Shown here one piece after another: positions 42,922 to 53,000 of a stretch of DNA of 64,000 nt. Source of the DNA: Methylobacterium terrae (GTDB taxonomy: Bacteria > Pseudomonadota > Alphaproteobacteria > Rhizobiales > Beijerinckiaceae); NCBI RefSeq assembly GCF_003173755.1, contig NZ_CP029553.1, positions 5,212,001 to 5,276,000 of the forward strand. Reading direction: 5' to 3'. The notes under the pieces were generated by a model that was given only the letters and a program-made list of their open reading frames with translations, was not told the DNA's origin and made no database searches. Both the position numbers and the translations under genes were made by a program. Within the stretch, counting starts at the first letter, position 1; each line of letters opens with the position of its first letter.

Positions 42922-44142
42922 ATGAGCCTGCCGCGGGAGGGCTCGCGCGACGTGGGCCGGGGAATCGTGGTCTCGACCAGCCCGGACGTGTGCCTGACGC
43001 CGGTGGGTGCGGCGATGGTGCCGGTGCCCTACAGCCTGGTGGCCTACCAGGACCGCTCGGCGGCCGACATGGCGAACTCGGTGCGCCAGACCGGTCTGGC
43101 GACGCACGTGCAGGGCTCGCTGATCACGCAGAGCTTCGGCGACGAGCCGGGCACGGGCGGTGGCGTGAAGTCGGGGACGCGGGGAGCGGAATGCGAGCCG
43201 AAGACGTGGTCGTCGAGCGTGCGGGCGGAGGGGCGCCCCGTGGTACGCCACGACGACGAGTGGTGGATGAACCACAAGAACACGGTCGGGCGGCTGATCT
43301 ACACCGACGATACGAGTCAGTACAAAGGACCGCCCCAGTCGAACACGCAGTACGCGATGTTGACGACCGCCAACGCGCGGTTGAATGAGAACGCAGGACC
43401 TTCATCGCGAGCGCCGGCCGGACCGCAATACGCCTTCAGTCCGGCGCCCTGGGTTCCGGGCATCCTTCCGAGGACTGCCCCCACGATCCGTCCCCTGCCG
43501 CCGAGCTTTCCGAGCCCGCTGGCGCCCGATGGGTCGCAGCCCGACCCGACGGAGCGGCCACTACCGGAGATGCTGCGACCGATCGAGCCCTCGGCGATTC
43601 CGGATCCGGCGCCGCAGCCGAGGCCTGCTCCTGGTCCCGGCGACGGGACGCGCACGACGGGACGCTGCTATGGCCGGCGGATCTGCTTCAACCGCAACGG
43701 GTATGATGCCAAGGAGTACGAGCGTCAGCTCCAGATGCAGCAGGATAAGATCAATGCCAAGTCGCCGCAGCAGAATGTGACGGATATCGATAATTATAGC
43801 CCTGCGATGCGTAAAATCTCAGAGCCATATCAAAATGCAGCAAAACAAGCATATATTTCTGCCAATCGGGATGGCTTTACTCAAAAATTTGGATCCTCAG
43901 CATGGAGAGAGCACATCTCAAGCTTGGCGGCGCTGCATCGGCTCGACATGGTGGCGGGTGGCGATCCCACCGACATCGCTGGGATGGGCAACACCAACAT
44001 CAATTCGGCGATCGGAGCCGCCTGGAACAAACCCGACAGCGATAGCCGAAAAAATCAGGTGCGTAACTATGCCAAAGACATGGCAGAAAAGGGATGCCCG
44101 ATGCAAATCCGTCTGAGCATTTGCGAGAGGCTGGAAGCATGA
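42922..44142 (+). CDS. T6SS DNase effector: DUF4150 PAAR-like plus Ntox15
   Basis: The 406-residue effector starts with a PAAR-like DUF4150 domain (residues about 8-115: VVSTSPDVCLTPVG, MANSVRQTGLATHVQGS, DDEWWMNHKNTVGRL). A Pro-rich linker (about 160-245) leads to a C-terminal toxin domain (about 250-406) with the HxxD motif as H339-R-L-D342 in HRLDMVAGGDPTDIAG. This is the signature of Ntox15/Tde DNases. GC content and codon use drop after about 43780, as is common for toxin tips. The next gene is its likely immunity protein. DNase activity is inferred from the family. Confidence 0.9.
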   Translation: MSLPREGSRDVGRGIVVSTSPDVCLTPVGAAMVPVPYSLVAYQDRSAADMANSVRQTGLATHVQGSLITQSFGDEPGTGGGVKSGTRGAECEPKTWSSSVRAEGRPVVRHDDEWWMNHKNTVGRLIYTDDTSQYKGPPQSNTQYAMLTTANARLNENAGPSSRAPAGPQYAFSPAPWVPGILPRTAPTIRPLPPSFPSPLAPDGSQPDPTERPLPEMLRPIEPSAIPDPAPQPRPAPGPGDGTRTTGRCYGRRICFNRNGYDAKEYERQLQMQQDKINAKSPQQNVTDIDNYSPAMRKISEPYQNAAKQAYISANRDGFTQKFGSSAWREHISSLAALHRLDMVAGGDPTDIAGMGNTNINSAIGAAWNKPDSDSRKNQVRNYAKDMAEKGCPMQIRLSICERLEA

Positions 44143-44181
44143 TCTTATCCGTAGCATGTTGCAACTCGTGAAAAGGATTGC

Positions 44182-44895
44182 ATGAATATGCCGGAACATG
44201 ACACTTTCGCACAACTTATTGAAGAGGCAGGAGAGCCAGAGCAAGCAATAAAGGTAGGCTATGAAGATATCGAACGCTACGGCGCACGCTTGCCAAACGC
44301 GCTGCTCCGGTTCTGGCAAGAACATGGACGAGGATCATACAATAACGGTAGTTACTGGATCTGCGATCCTGCCCCGTATCAGGGCATTATCGAGGCCATC
44401 TTTAAGGACGACCCCGATTTCGAACCAACGCAAATGACGGTCGTTGGCTACGATGCGTTCGCTCAGATTTGGATTTGGCACCGACAGCGGTACGGCATCA
44501 CGGTCGATCTGCTTCTAGGGACGGTATACAATCCACCCGATAGATCGCGAATCAGCAGCGAAACAGGAAAGCAGTTTTCCGCCGATTTTTCAGTAGGAAA
44601 TTTTTTGTCGAACTTCCTGTATTTCGATCCAACGACGGACGAGGACGGCGAGCCGCTCCTGCCGCAGGCACGCGCCCGACTCGGGCCGCTCGGACACAAC
44701 GAGGTGTACGGTTTCTTCCCCGCCCTGCAACTGGGAGGTGCGCGCCGGGCCGAGAACCTGCGCCGGGTGAGCGCCCCCGAGCACATGTTGTTCCTGGCCT
44801 CCCTCGAACCGCTCACGGTGACCCGCCTCACCGATCCCGAACCCGGATATCCTTTCGGCCGCATCGTGCCGGTCCGTCGCGTCGGCTCGCCCTAG
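44182..44895 (+). CDS. Immunity protein with GAD-like and DUF1851 domains (Tdi-type)
   Basis: The 237-residue protein has a GAD-like N-terminus (EDIERYGARLPNALLRFWQEHG) and a DUF1851-like C-terminus (LGHNEVYGFFPALQLGG). This two-domain layout is that of Tdi immunity proteins that neutralise Tde DNases in Agrobacterium. AAGGA lies before ATG 44182, 39 bases after the effector. The first two thirds are AT-richer than the last third, suggesting a mosaic history. Confidence 0.87.
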   Translation: MNMPEHDTFAQLIEEAGEPEQAIKVGYEDIERYGARLPNALLRFWQEHGRGSYNNGSYWICDPAPYQGIIEAIFKDDPDFEPTQMTVVGYDAFAQIWIWHRQRYGITVDLLLGTVYNPPDRSRISSETGKQFSADFSVGNFLSNFLYFDPTTDEDGEPLLPQARARLGPLGHNEVYGFFPALQLGGARRAENLRRVSAPEHMLFLASLEPLTVTRLTDPEPGYPFGRIVPVRRVGSP

Positions 44896-44925
44896 CGACC
44901 TGCCCGGCCCGACGAGCCCCGCCGG

Positions 44926-45930
44926 GTGCGAGATCAGGACCCCTCGGCGGGCCACATGGCCGGCACGGTGCGCCAGACCGGTCTGGCGACGCACGTGCAG
45001 GGCTCGCTGATCACGCAGAGCTTCGGCGACGAGCCGGGCGTGGGCGGGGGCGTGCCCTCGCCCTGGGCGAGGCGGCGGGCGCCAAGGCCGCCGGCTGCGA
45101 GGGGCCGAGACCACCTCCGACAAGCCCGGCGGACGCGACGTGCCGGAGGAGCCCAAGGATCCCAAGAACCAGAAGGGCCGCGCCGACTGCCCGTGCGAGG
45201 TGAGCAACCCGGTGCGCATCGACACCGGCGCCTCGGTCTCGCACGACGTCGAGTTCACGATCCGCGGCACCCTCGACCTCGTCCTGTCGCGCCACTACGC
45301 CTCCGACGAGACCTTCCTCGGCCCGCTCGGGCGCGGCGTGGCGAGCCCGCTCGACGTCGTCCTGACCGAGACCCCCGACGGCGACCTCGTCTACCGCGAG
45401 AGCGTGCACCGCCGCATCTCCTTCGAGCGGCCTGCTCCCCTCCCGCGCTTCTTCGTCTACAACGACGCCTACAAGCACCTCGCGCTCGCCTTCGACGACC
45501 TCGACGCCCTGGTCGTGAAGGACCGCGGCCTGTTCCGCCGCTTCGCCCGCTGCCCGGACGAGGCCTGGCGCCTGATGCGGATCGAGGACCGCAACGGCAC
45601 CGCCATCGTGGTCACCCGCGATGCGCAGGGGCTGATCATCCGCATCGACCATCCCGACGGTCTGGCGCTCGCCTTCGCCAACGACCCGCAGGGCCGGCGC
45701 ATCCGGGTCGAACTGGTCGGCACCGACGGCAGCGCCTGCGAGATCCTGCGCTACGCCTACGACGCGCGCGGCAACCTCGCGGCGGCGCAAGCCACGCACG
45801 GCCCGTCGCACACCTACGAGCACGACGACTGGGACCGGCGCGTCGCCTGGACCGACGTCGTCACCACCTGGTCGCGTCGGATCTACGACGCCGAGAGCCG
45901 GGTGGTCCGCATCGCCACCCGCGACGCCGG
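44926..45930 (+). pseudogene. Decayed DUF4150-Rhs protein gene, N- and C-terminally truncated
   Basis: The frame starts inside a DUF4150 domain (GHMAGTVRQTGLATHVQGS) nearly identical to part of the effector at 42922. Two one-base deletions, near 45060 and 45112, break the frame before the Rhs part. That part is then open from about 45118 (KNQKGRADCPCEVSNPVRID, DVEFTIRGTLDLVLSRHYAS, GRGVASPLDVVLTE). It stops abruptly at about 45930, where an opposite-strand Rhs fragment begins. Normal start and toxin tip are absent. Confidence 0.8.
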
Positions 45931-47099
45931 TCGTAGCGCAGATGCGTCTCGTCGCGCGGGCGCAGCCCATCGGGATCGTCGGCCGCGAACGTGCGGATCG
46001 CCGTCAGCCGGTCGGAGCGGTCGTAGGCGTAAGTCAGCCGCGACCCGTCGGGCTTGCGCGTCGCGGTCACCCGCCCGGCCGGGTCGCGGGTGTAGGCGGT
46101 GCGCCGCCCGTCGAAATCCTCCTCCGCCACCACCCGGCCGGCGGCGTCGCGGATCAGGCGGTAGGTGTGCCCGGTCTGGTTGGTGACCGCCACGACCCGG
46201 CCCTCGCCGTCGTGGGAGAGCGTGAGCGTGCCGCCGCGGGGATCCTCGATCGCCCGGAGCACGTCGAAGGCGCCGTAGGCGTAGCGCCAGGTCCGGCCCT
46301 CGCCGTCGCTGACCGCGGCCAGCACCCCGTCCTCGGAGAAGCGCCGGCTGACGCTCACCCCGTCGGGGCGCACCAGGGTGGTGGGGGTGGCAAAGCCCCC
46401 CGCGCCCGCCTCGTAGGCCAAGCGGGAGGTGTGCCCGGCCGGATCGGTGACCGCGACCTGGCGGCCGAAGGCGTCGTAGGCGTAACCCGTGGTGCCGCCG
46501 CGCGGGTCGGTGAGGGTGGCGAGACGCCCGTGCGCGTCGTAGCTGCGGCGCTCCTCGCTCCCGTCGGGGAAGGTGGTGCGGACGATGCGCCCGCCCGCGT
46601 CGCGCTCGTGACGGGTGACGTTCCCCTCGGCGTCGGTCTCCTCGACGAGGTTGGCGCGCTCGTCGTGCTCGTAGCGGCGGACGTGGCCGGCGCCGTCGAC
46701 GACGAGGTCGAGCTGGCCTTCCGGGCCCCAGCCGTACTCGGTGCTGCGCCCTTCCGGATCGACGACGCTCTTCGGGTTGCCCCAGAGGTCGTAGGTTTTT
46801 GTCGTGGTGTGGCCGTTGGGATCGGTGAGCGCGGTCTCGAAGCCGGCCTCGTCGAAGCTGCGGGCGGTGGTGTGACCGAGGGCGTCGGTCTCGGCGGTGA
46901 CGTTGTGGTGGTCGTCGTAGGCGAAGCGCTGGGCGAGGGCCTCGGCGCCGCCGGGCAGGTAGGTGGTGCGGCGGGCGGCGGGGTCGTAGGCGAAACGGTC
47001 GTCGTGCCAGAGGCCGTTGGTGGCGGTGTGGACGACGCGTCCGTCGGAATCGTAGGTGAAGCGCGACTGCGAGCGGCGGGTGCGGTTGTGCCAGGCGGC
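45931..47099 (-). pseudogene. Displaced Rhs core fragment, copy of the Rhs gene at 50008
   Basis: This stretch is nearly identical to 51932-53100 at a constant offset of 6001 bases with no net indel, and encodes YD repeats on the minus strand (GRQVAVTDPAGHTSRLAYEA). The Rhs frame is open throughout but has no start other than a TTG at 46421. It is cut at one side by the plus-strand Rhs remnant and at the other by an IS630 remnant. It looks like a silent donor or deletion product of the Rhs gene. Confidence 0.9.
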
Positions 47100-47606
47100 G
47101 CAGACCCACGACTACGTCCGCCACGGCACCACGACGCTGTTTGCCGCGCTCAACGTACTGGAGGGCACGGTGATCGGCCGCTGCATGCAGCGTCACCGCC
47201 AGGACGAGTTCCTGCGCTTCCTTAACACGATCGAAGCCGCGGTGCCGGCGGGCAAACTGATCCACGTGATCCTGGACAACTACGGCACGCACAAACATCC
47301 GAAGGTGCGAGCCTGGCTGGCCCGGCATCCGCGCTGGATCTTCCACTTCACGCCGACCTCGGCCTCGCGGATGAACGCGGTCGAGGGCTTCTTCTCCGCC
47401 CTGACCCGGCGCAGGCTGAAGCGTGGCAGCTTCAGCGGGATCGTCGACCTGCAAGCGGCGATCAACCGCACCATCGCCGAGCACAACGACAGGCCAAAGC
47501 CCTTCGTCTGGACCAAGCCGGCCGCCGCCATCCTCGATGCCGTCAACGGCAACGCTGAACCATCTGTTTGGGTCAGTGCACTAGCACCCCGTCCTCGGCG
47601 AAGCTC
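47100..47606 (+). mobile_element. IS630-family transposase C-terminal remnant
   Basis: The plus-strand frame encodes the DDE catalytic half (HVILDNYGTHKHPKVRAWLA, FHFTPTSASRMNAVEGFFSA, LTRRRLKRGSF) up to about 47583. The N-terminal half and left end are missing. Bases 47584-47603 that follow match 52321-52340 of the Rhs gene, a 20-base splinter of the Rhs core. The element therefore once lay inside or joined an Rhs copy. Confidence 0.82.
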
Positions 47607-47612
47607 TCTTTT

Positions 47613-48300
47613 TCAAGCAGGATCGGCTATGCCCATACTGCGCAGTTCGGCAAGGCCCTTAATAAAATTATCACGTTTATGTTTTGGCATTGCGAGCGGG
47701 GATGCGAGAATAAGTTCCTCTTCATCGCTTGACAGGAATGATGCAATCCATGGATTCCATGGATTAGAATCTATATCTCTTGCTCTAATTTCATTTTTAA
47801 TATTTTTTTTCTGATTACAGCCTGCGTGTCACCGTCTATTTTAAATAAACTTGCAGGTATTCCTTTGCAATCAAAAGATGTAAATCGAGCATTGGAAATA
47901 TCTATGGCGGTTTTATATTTTCATAATGTTTTATTCGATCTTGGTCAAAGAGAATTTGAAGATTTTCATCGGGAATGAGGGTAATCTTAGTATTAATTTT
48001 AATCGCCGGCACGCGATCGGAAAACACGACATTTTCAAATATCGAACCCCAAAAAATAATGAGATCTGTTGCTGTGGAATTTCTAATATGGCAATTTACG
48101 AATTTGCCCGGCCCAACTTGACATCCGATAAATTTGCAACGATCAGCAATAGAATTTTTTATAAGCGACCGCTTCATGTGCTCTGATTTAGAAAATAAGC
48201 AGTTGCTGAATGTGCATTGGAATGTGTGAACGTCCTCAATGTGCCACGAAGCATCAACGTCTTTTAGCATTTCAAACTTACGATCAACTACGTGCATCAT
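47613..48300 (-). pseudogene. Immunity gene of the orphan Rhs tip, split by two frameshifts
   Basis: The 5' part (48300 to about 47902) encodes MMHVVDRKFEMLKDVDASWH followed by pentapeptide-like turns (CTFSNCLFSKS, CKFIGCQVGPGKFVNCHIRN). After KHYENIK the reading continues in another frame (TAIDISNARFTSFDCKGIPA), and after AVIRK again in another (NEIRARDIDSNPWNPWIASF) to a stop at 47613. Both shifts are at A runs (A4 at about 47912-47915; A8 at 47803-47810), each one base short. ATG overlaps the toxin stop (ATGA). It may be a true pseudogene or reflect homopolymer sequencing errors. Confidence 0.75.
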
Positions 48301-49510
48301 GGGGGGAACACCAAATTTTCTGGCAGACTCGGATAAGTGATATAGCCGGTTGTCTGTCCATAGGGTCTGACGAGATGGGACGGAACGCCCGCTCCTGTCG
48401 TGATATCGTACGTCGCTCCACCCGATCCCGAGAAATCAGGGCCGCCTACAAATTTGCCATCAGGCCCTTTCAGATATTTGCCGGCCCATTCCAAAGTCGG
48501 GTCTTTCTCCAGAATTTGAGCGGTGCGCCGCTCGATTGCCTTGCCATAGCTTGCTTGAGCCAAGCGACTGCGGACTACAAGATGCCTATAACTCGCCGGT
48601 GTCATTAGGTCTTTAGCAAGGCTCGGATTTGCGCCAATCTCACGAACAGCTTGATTTACCGCTGCTTGAAGTCGCTGGGACCAGCCAATCGGATCAATCC
48701 ATAAGTTTGGATTTTGCACATAACCAAGCAATCGATCACCTCCTGACAATTTGAATGGGTCAGGCGATACGTACTGCCCTAATATCGGGTCGTAATATCG
48801 ATACCAATTATAATTTGCGCCATTTTCTTCATCCGCCCACTGCCCCTGGAACCGGATCGGGCACGCGTAAGCCCCCGCATCCGGTTCCGCCTTCAGCGCG
48901 ACGCTACCATCCACCCGAGCCCGCGGGTAGAGCGCAACCCGCCCCGCGTCGTTGTCCGGCGCCGGCGGCGCCACCACCCGCCGCACGCACCCCCACGTCG
49001 TCAGCGACACCGCCCACCGCAGGCCCCCCGCCTCGTCGAACATCTCCCGCGGCGTGCCCAGATGGTCCGTCACGATGTAGCGCAGCGACCCGTCCGCTTC
49101 CTGCTTGGCCACCGGCACGAAGCTCTCCGGCTCGTAGTGCCACCGCGTCGCCGCCGCCCAGTCGACACCCCCGCCCAGACGAAGCGGCGCTTCTTCCGCC
49201 ACCACGTCCCCGTCCCACAGGAACTGCACACCCACGACCGGCGGGCGCGGGTCGTGCAGGGCGTGGCCCCTCGGCGGCTCCGGCCACGTCCACAGGACCG
49301 TCTCCGGTCGCAGCGCCGCCGGCACCAGTTCCGGGTACCGGCGCGACACCCACGCCCGCTCGGTATCCGTGAACTGCCGCACCTTGCTCAGGCGGCGCCC
49401 GAACGCGTCGTAGCGGTAGTGCCAGACCGCCCCCTCCGGCGTCTCGCACCGCACCAGCCGGTCCTGGATGTCCTAGCCGTAGCCAAGCCTTCGGTCGGAA
49501 CCCCTTGCGC
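48297..49510 (-). pseudogene. Orphan Rhs C-terminal tip with putative nuclease toxin
   Basis: From about 49454 the frame encodes the last part of the Rhs core (YRYDAFGRRLSKVRQF, YIVTDHLGTPREMFDEAGGL, YRYYDPILGQYVSPDPF, NPNLWIDPIGW) and a tip of about 125 residues unrelated to its neighbour. The tip reads ASYGKAIERRTAQILEKDP and FVGGPDFSGSGGATYDITTG. The E...PDF...YDIT spacing suggests a restriction-endonuclease-like fold, but this is only a guess. Upstream, a TGG to TAG change (49476) and a two-base loss break the core at about 49477-49490, so there is no own start. It would need recombination with the full Rhs gene to be expressed. Confidence 0.78.
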
Positions 49511-49632
49511 TTCACCCGCAGCACACCAAACTAAACGCAGGCAACGCTCGTGACAGCAGATTGAACAGCATGATATCGAGCATCGCATAATATTATAAAT
49601 GACTGTAATGCTTATCATATTTCACAACTGCT

Positions 49633-49998
49633 TTATTGTTGATCTTGTTCTATAGAAAATTTTTCGCAAACAAACTCGTAGCAAGGTCCATCGTCAAATA
49701 GTATCATATAATGATGAATTTTATGTTCATTTTCATCGCGATTTACCATATTTTTTAATTCACAACTATTTTCTACGGAAATTATTTTACCATATGAGTT
49801 GCGCATATCCTGAGTTAAACTTGTAGAAAATGTACAAGTAAATTTTTCCACATTTATAAACACTATTTTTATCTCACAGATTTTATAATTTGATCCCTCA
49901 AACTGAAATGTTAGAGAACACCTCCTCGAATGCTCCATAACGAATTTCGGATCATTATAAAGATCGGTTGGCGCCACGGGCATTATCCACACGTCCAT
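49633..49998 (-). CDS. Putative immunity protein for the Rhs toxin
   Basis: The 121-residue, AT-rich, acidic gene product (MDVWIMPVAPTDLYNDPKFV at the start, HHYMILFDDGPCYEFVCEKF near the end) begins nine bases after the Rhs stop on the same strand. No family was recognised. Position, low GC and size are typical of Rhs immunity genes. Confidence 0.65.
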   Translation of the reverse strand: MDVWIMPVAPTDLYNDPKFVMEHSRRCSLTFQFEGSNYKICEIKIVFINVEKFTCTFSTSLTQDMRNSYGKIISVENSCELKNMVNRDENEHKIHHYMILFDDGPCYEFVCEKFSIEQDQQ

Positions 49999-50007
49999 TC
50001 GCTCCTC

Positions 50008-53000
50008 CTATGGCCTAGGTATGTTTCCACTTCCGAATAGAGTACTGGACCTACCACCAGATCCCGTTATCCTTAAAGTATCAGTTCCTACATCGCCTAA
50101 ACCATTTCTTGATAACCGATTCATCATATCCTGCACAACTCCCGCGTTTGAACTTTTATCCATCAAATTCCAATCATTGACACTTATTCCCGCCTGTCTG
50201 AGCGCTAATGAAGACCTCGTGTTAACAATTAGTTTTTGACCCTTTACGACGATTATTTCGACCGGCACATCGGCTGGAGTCAGCGCGCCAGAGCGCAATT
50301 TTTCTGCAACGTCGCTAATTGTCATACCAGAGAATTTTCCTTGTGAGCTAAACAAAGGACTGGCAGTTTTTTGAGTGAAAGCAAATCCTGCATTGCTATT
50401 AACTAGCCCTAGTGGATCAATCCAACAATTTGCGTCTACAACATAAGCTTGAGGACGGAAGCCACCATCAAGCCGTGTGGGGTCTGGACTGACATACTGC
50501 ACTGCAATGCCATCATAGTAGCGGTGGCGATTATAGCAGAGTCCCGTTTCCTGATCCGCCCACTGCCCCTGGAACCGGATCGGGCAGTCGTAAGCCCCCG
50601 CATCCGGTTCCGCCTTCAGCGCGACGCTACCATCCACCCGAGCCCGCGGGTAGAGCGCCACCCGCCCCGCATCGTTGTCCGGCGCAGGCGGCACCACCAC
50701 CCGCCGCACGCACCCCCACGTCGTCAGCGACACCGCCCACCGCAGGCCCCCCGCCTCGTCGAACATCTCCCGCGGCGTGCCCAGATGGTCCGTCACGATG
50801 TAGCGCAGCGACCCGTCCGCCTCCTGCTTGGCCACAGGCACGAAGCTCTCCGGCTCGTAATGCCACCGCGTCGCCGCCGCCCAGTCGACGCCCCCGCCCA
50901 GACGAAGCGGCGCTTCTTCCGCCACCACGTCCCCGTCCCACAGGAACTGCACACCCACGATCGGCGGGCGCGGGTCGTGCAGGGCGTGGCCCCTCGGCGG
51001 CTCCGGCCACGTCCACAGGACCGTCTCCGGTCGCAGCGCCGCCGGAACCAGTTCCGGGTACCGGCGCGACACCCACGCCCGCTCCGCCTCCGTGAACTCC
51101 CGCACCTTGCTCAGGCGGCGCCCGAACGCGTCGTAGCGGTAGTGCCAGACCGCCCCCTCCGGCGTCTCGCACCGCACCAGCCGGTCCTGGATGTCCCAGC
51201 CGTAGCGCCAGGTCTTCGGCCGGAACCCACGCCGCTCCACCCGCCGCTCGGTCACCCGCCCGCAGGCATCGTGCTCCAAGGTCACCCGCTCGCCGTGCGG
51301 GCCGTGACCGACCCGCACCGCACCGCCCGGCGTCGCCTCCACCCGACGAAGCGCCCCCAGGATCTCCCCGGCCTCCGGCCCCTCCGCCAGCACCCCGACC
51401 ACGTTCCTGGCCGCGTCGTAGTCGAACCGCTCGGTCAGGCTCTCGCCGAACGAGGCCTGCGCCACCTGGCCGTTGCCGTCGTAGCGGTAGCGCGCCGGGC
51501 CGAACAGCGCGTCGTCGATCAGCGTCGGTGCGCCCGCCTTGTCCCAGGCGTAGGCACGGCCCGCCCGTCCGTCCCGGCCCGCCCGCTGGTGGCGCAGCTG
51601 ACCGACCGGGTCGAACGCCTGCTCCAGCACGAAGCCCTTGGCCGACGCCCGCCGCGTCTCCCGACCCAGCGGGTCGCGCGTGACCGCCAGCGGCGCGTGG
51701 TCGTCGATCGCCAGCGAGGCCAGCGCCCCGAGGGGATCGCGCCCGATCCGCACCAGGCTGTCGCCCGGCTGCCCCGCCCCGATCCGCCGCGCGATCCGCC
51801 GCCCGAGCCCGTCGAGACGGCTCTCGACCCGCCGCCCGTTCGTCGTCTCGGAAACGATCCGCCCGTTGCCGTCCCGCTCCAGCACCACCCGCGCCGACCG
51901 GCTCGACGCCTCGACCAGCAGACCCCGCCCGTCGTAGCGCAGATGCGTCTCGTCGCGCGGGCGCAGCCCATCGGGATCGTCGGCCGCGAACGTGCGGATC
52001 GCCGTCAGCCGGTCGGAGCGGTCGTAGGCGTAAGTCAGCCGCGACCCGTCGGGCTTGCGCGTCGCGGTCACCCGCCCGGCCGGGTCGCGGGTGTAGGCGG
52101 CGCGCCGCCCGTCGAAATCCTCCTCCGCCACCACCCGGCCGGCGGCGTCGCGGATCAGGTGGTAGGTGTGCCCGGTCTGGTTGGTGACCGCCACGACCCG
52201 GCCCTCGCCGTCGTGGGAGAGCGTGAGCGTGCCGCCGCGGGGGTCCTCGATCGCCCGGAGCACATCGAAGGCGCCGTAGGCGTAGCGCCAGGTCCGGCCC
52301 TCGCCGTCGCTGACCGCGGCCAGCACCCCGTCCTCGGCGAAGCGCCGGCTGACGCTCACCCCGTCGGGGCGCACCAGGGTGGTGGGGGTGGCAAAGCCCC
52401 CCGCTCCCGCCTCGTAGGCCAAGCGGGAGGTGTGCCCGGCCGGATCGGTGACCGCGACCTGGCGGCCGAAGGCGTCGTAGGCGTAACCCGTGGTGCCGCC
52501 GCGCGGATCGGTGAGGGTGGTGAGACGCCCGTGCGCGTCGTAGCTGCGCCGCTCCTCGCTCCCGTCGGGGAAGGTGGTGCGGACGATGCGCCCGCCCGCG
52601 TCGCGCTCGTGACGGGTGACGTTCCCCTCGGCGTCGATCGCCTCGACGAGGTTGGCGCGCTCGTCGTGCTCGTAGCGGCGGACGTGGCCGGCGCCGTCGA
52701 CGACGAGGTCGAGCTGGCCGTCCGGGCCCCAGCCGTACTCGGTGCTGCGCCCTTCCGGATCGACGACGCTCTTCGGGTTGCCCCAGAGGTCGTAGGTCCT
52801 GGTGGTGGTGTGGCCGTTGGGATCGGTGAGCGCGGTCTCGAAGCCGGCCTCGTCGAAGCTGCGGGCGGTGGTGTGACCGAGGGCGTCGGTCTCGGCGATG
52901 ACGTTGTGGTGGTCGTCGTAGGCGAAGCGCTGGGCGAGGGCCTCGGCGCCGCCGGGCAGGTAGGTGGTGCGGCGGGCGGCGGGGTCGTAGGCGAAACGGT

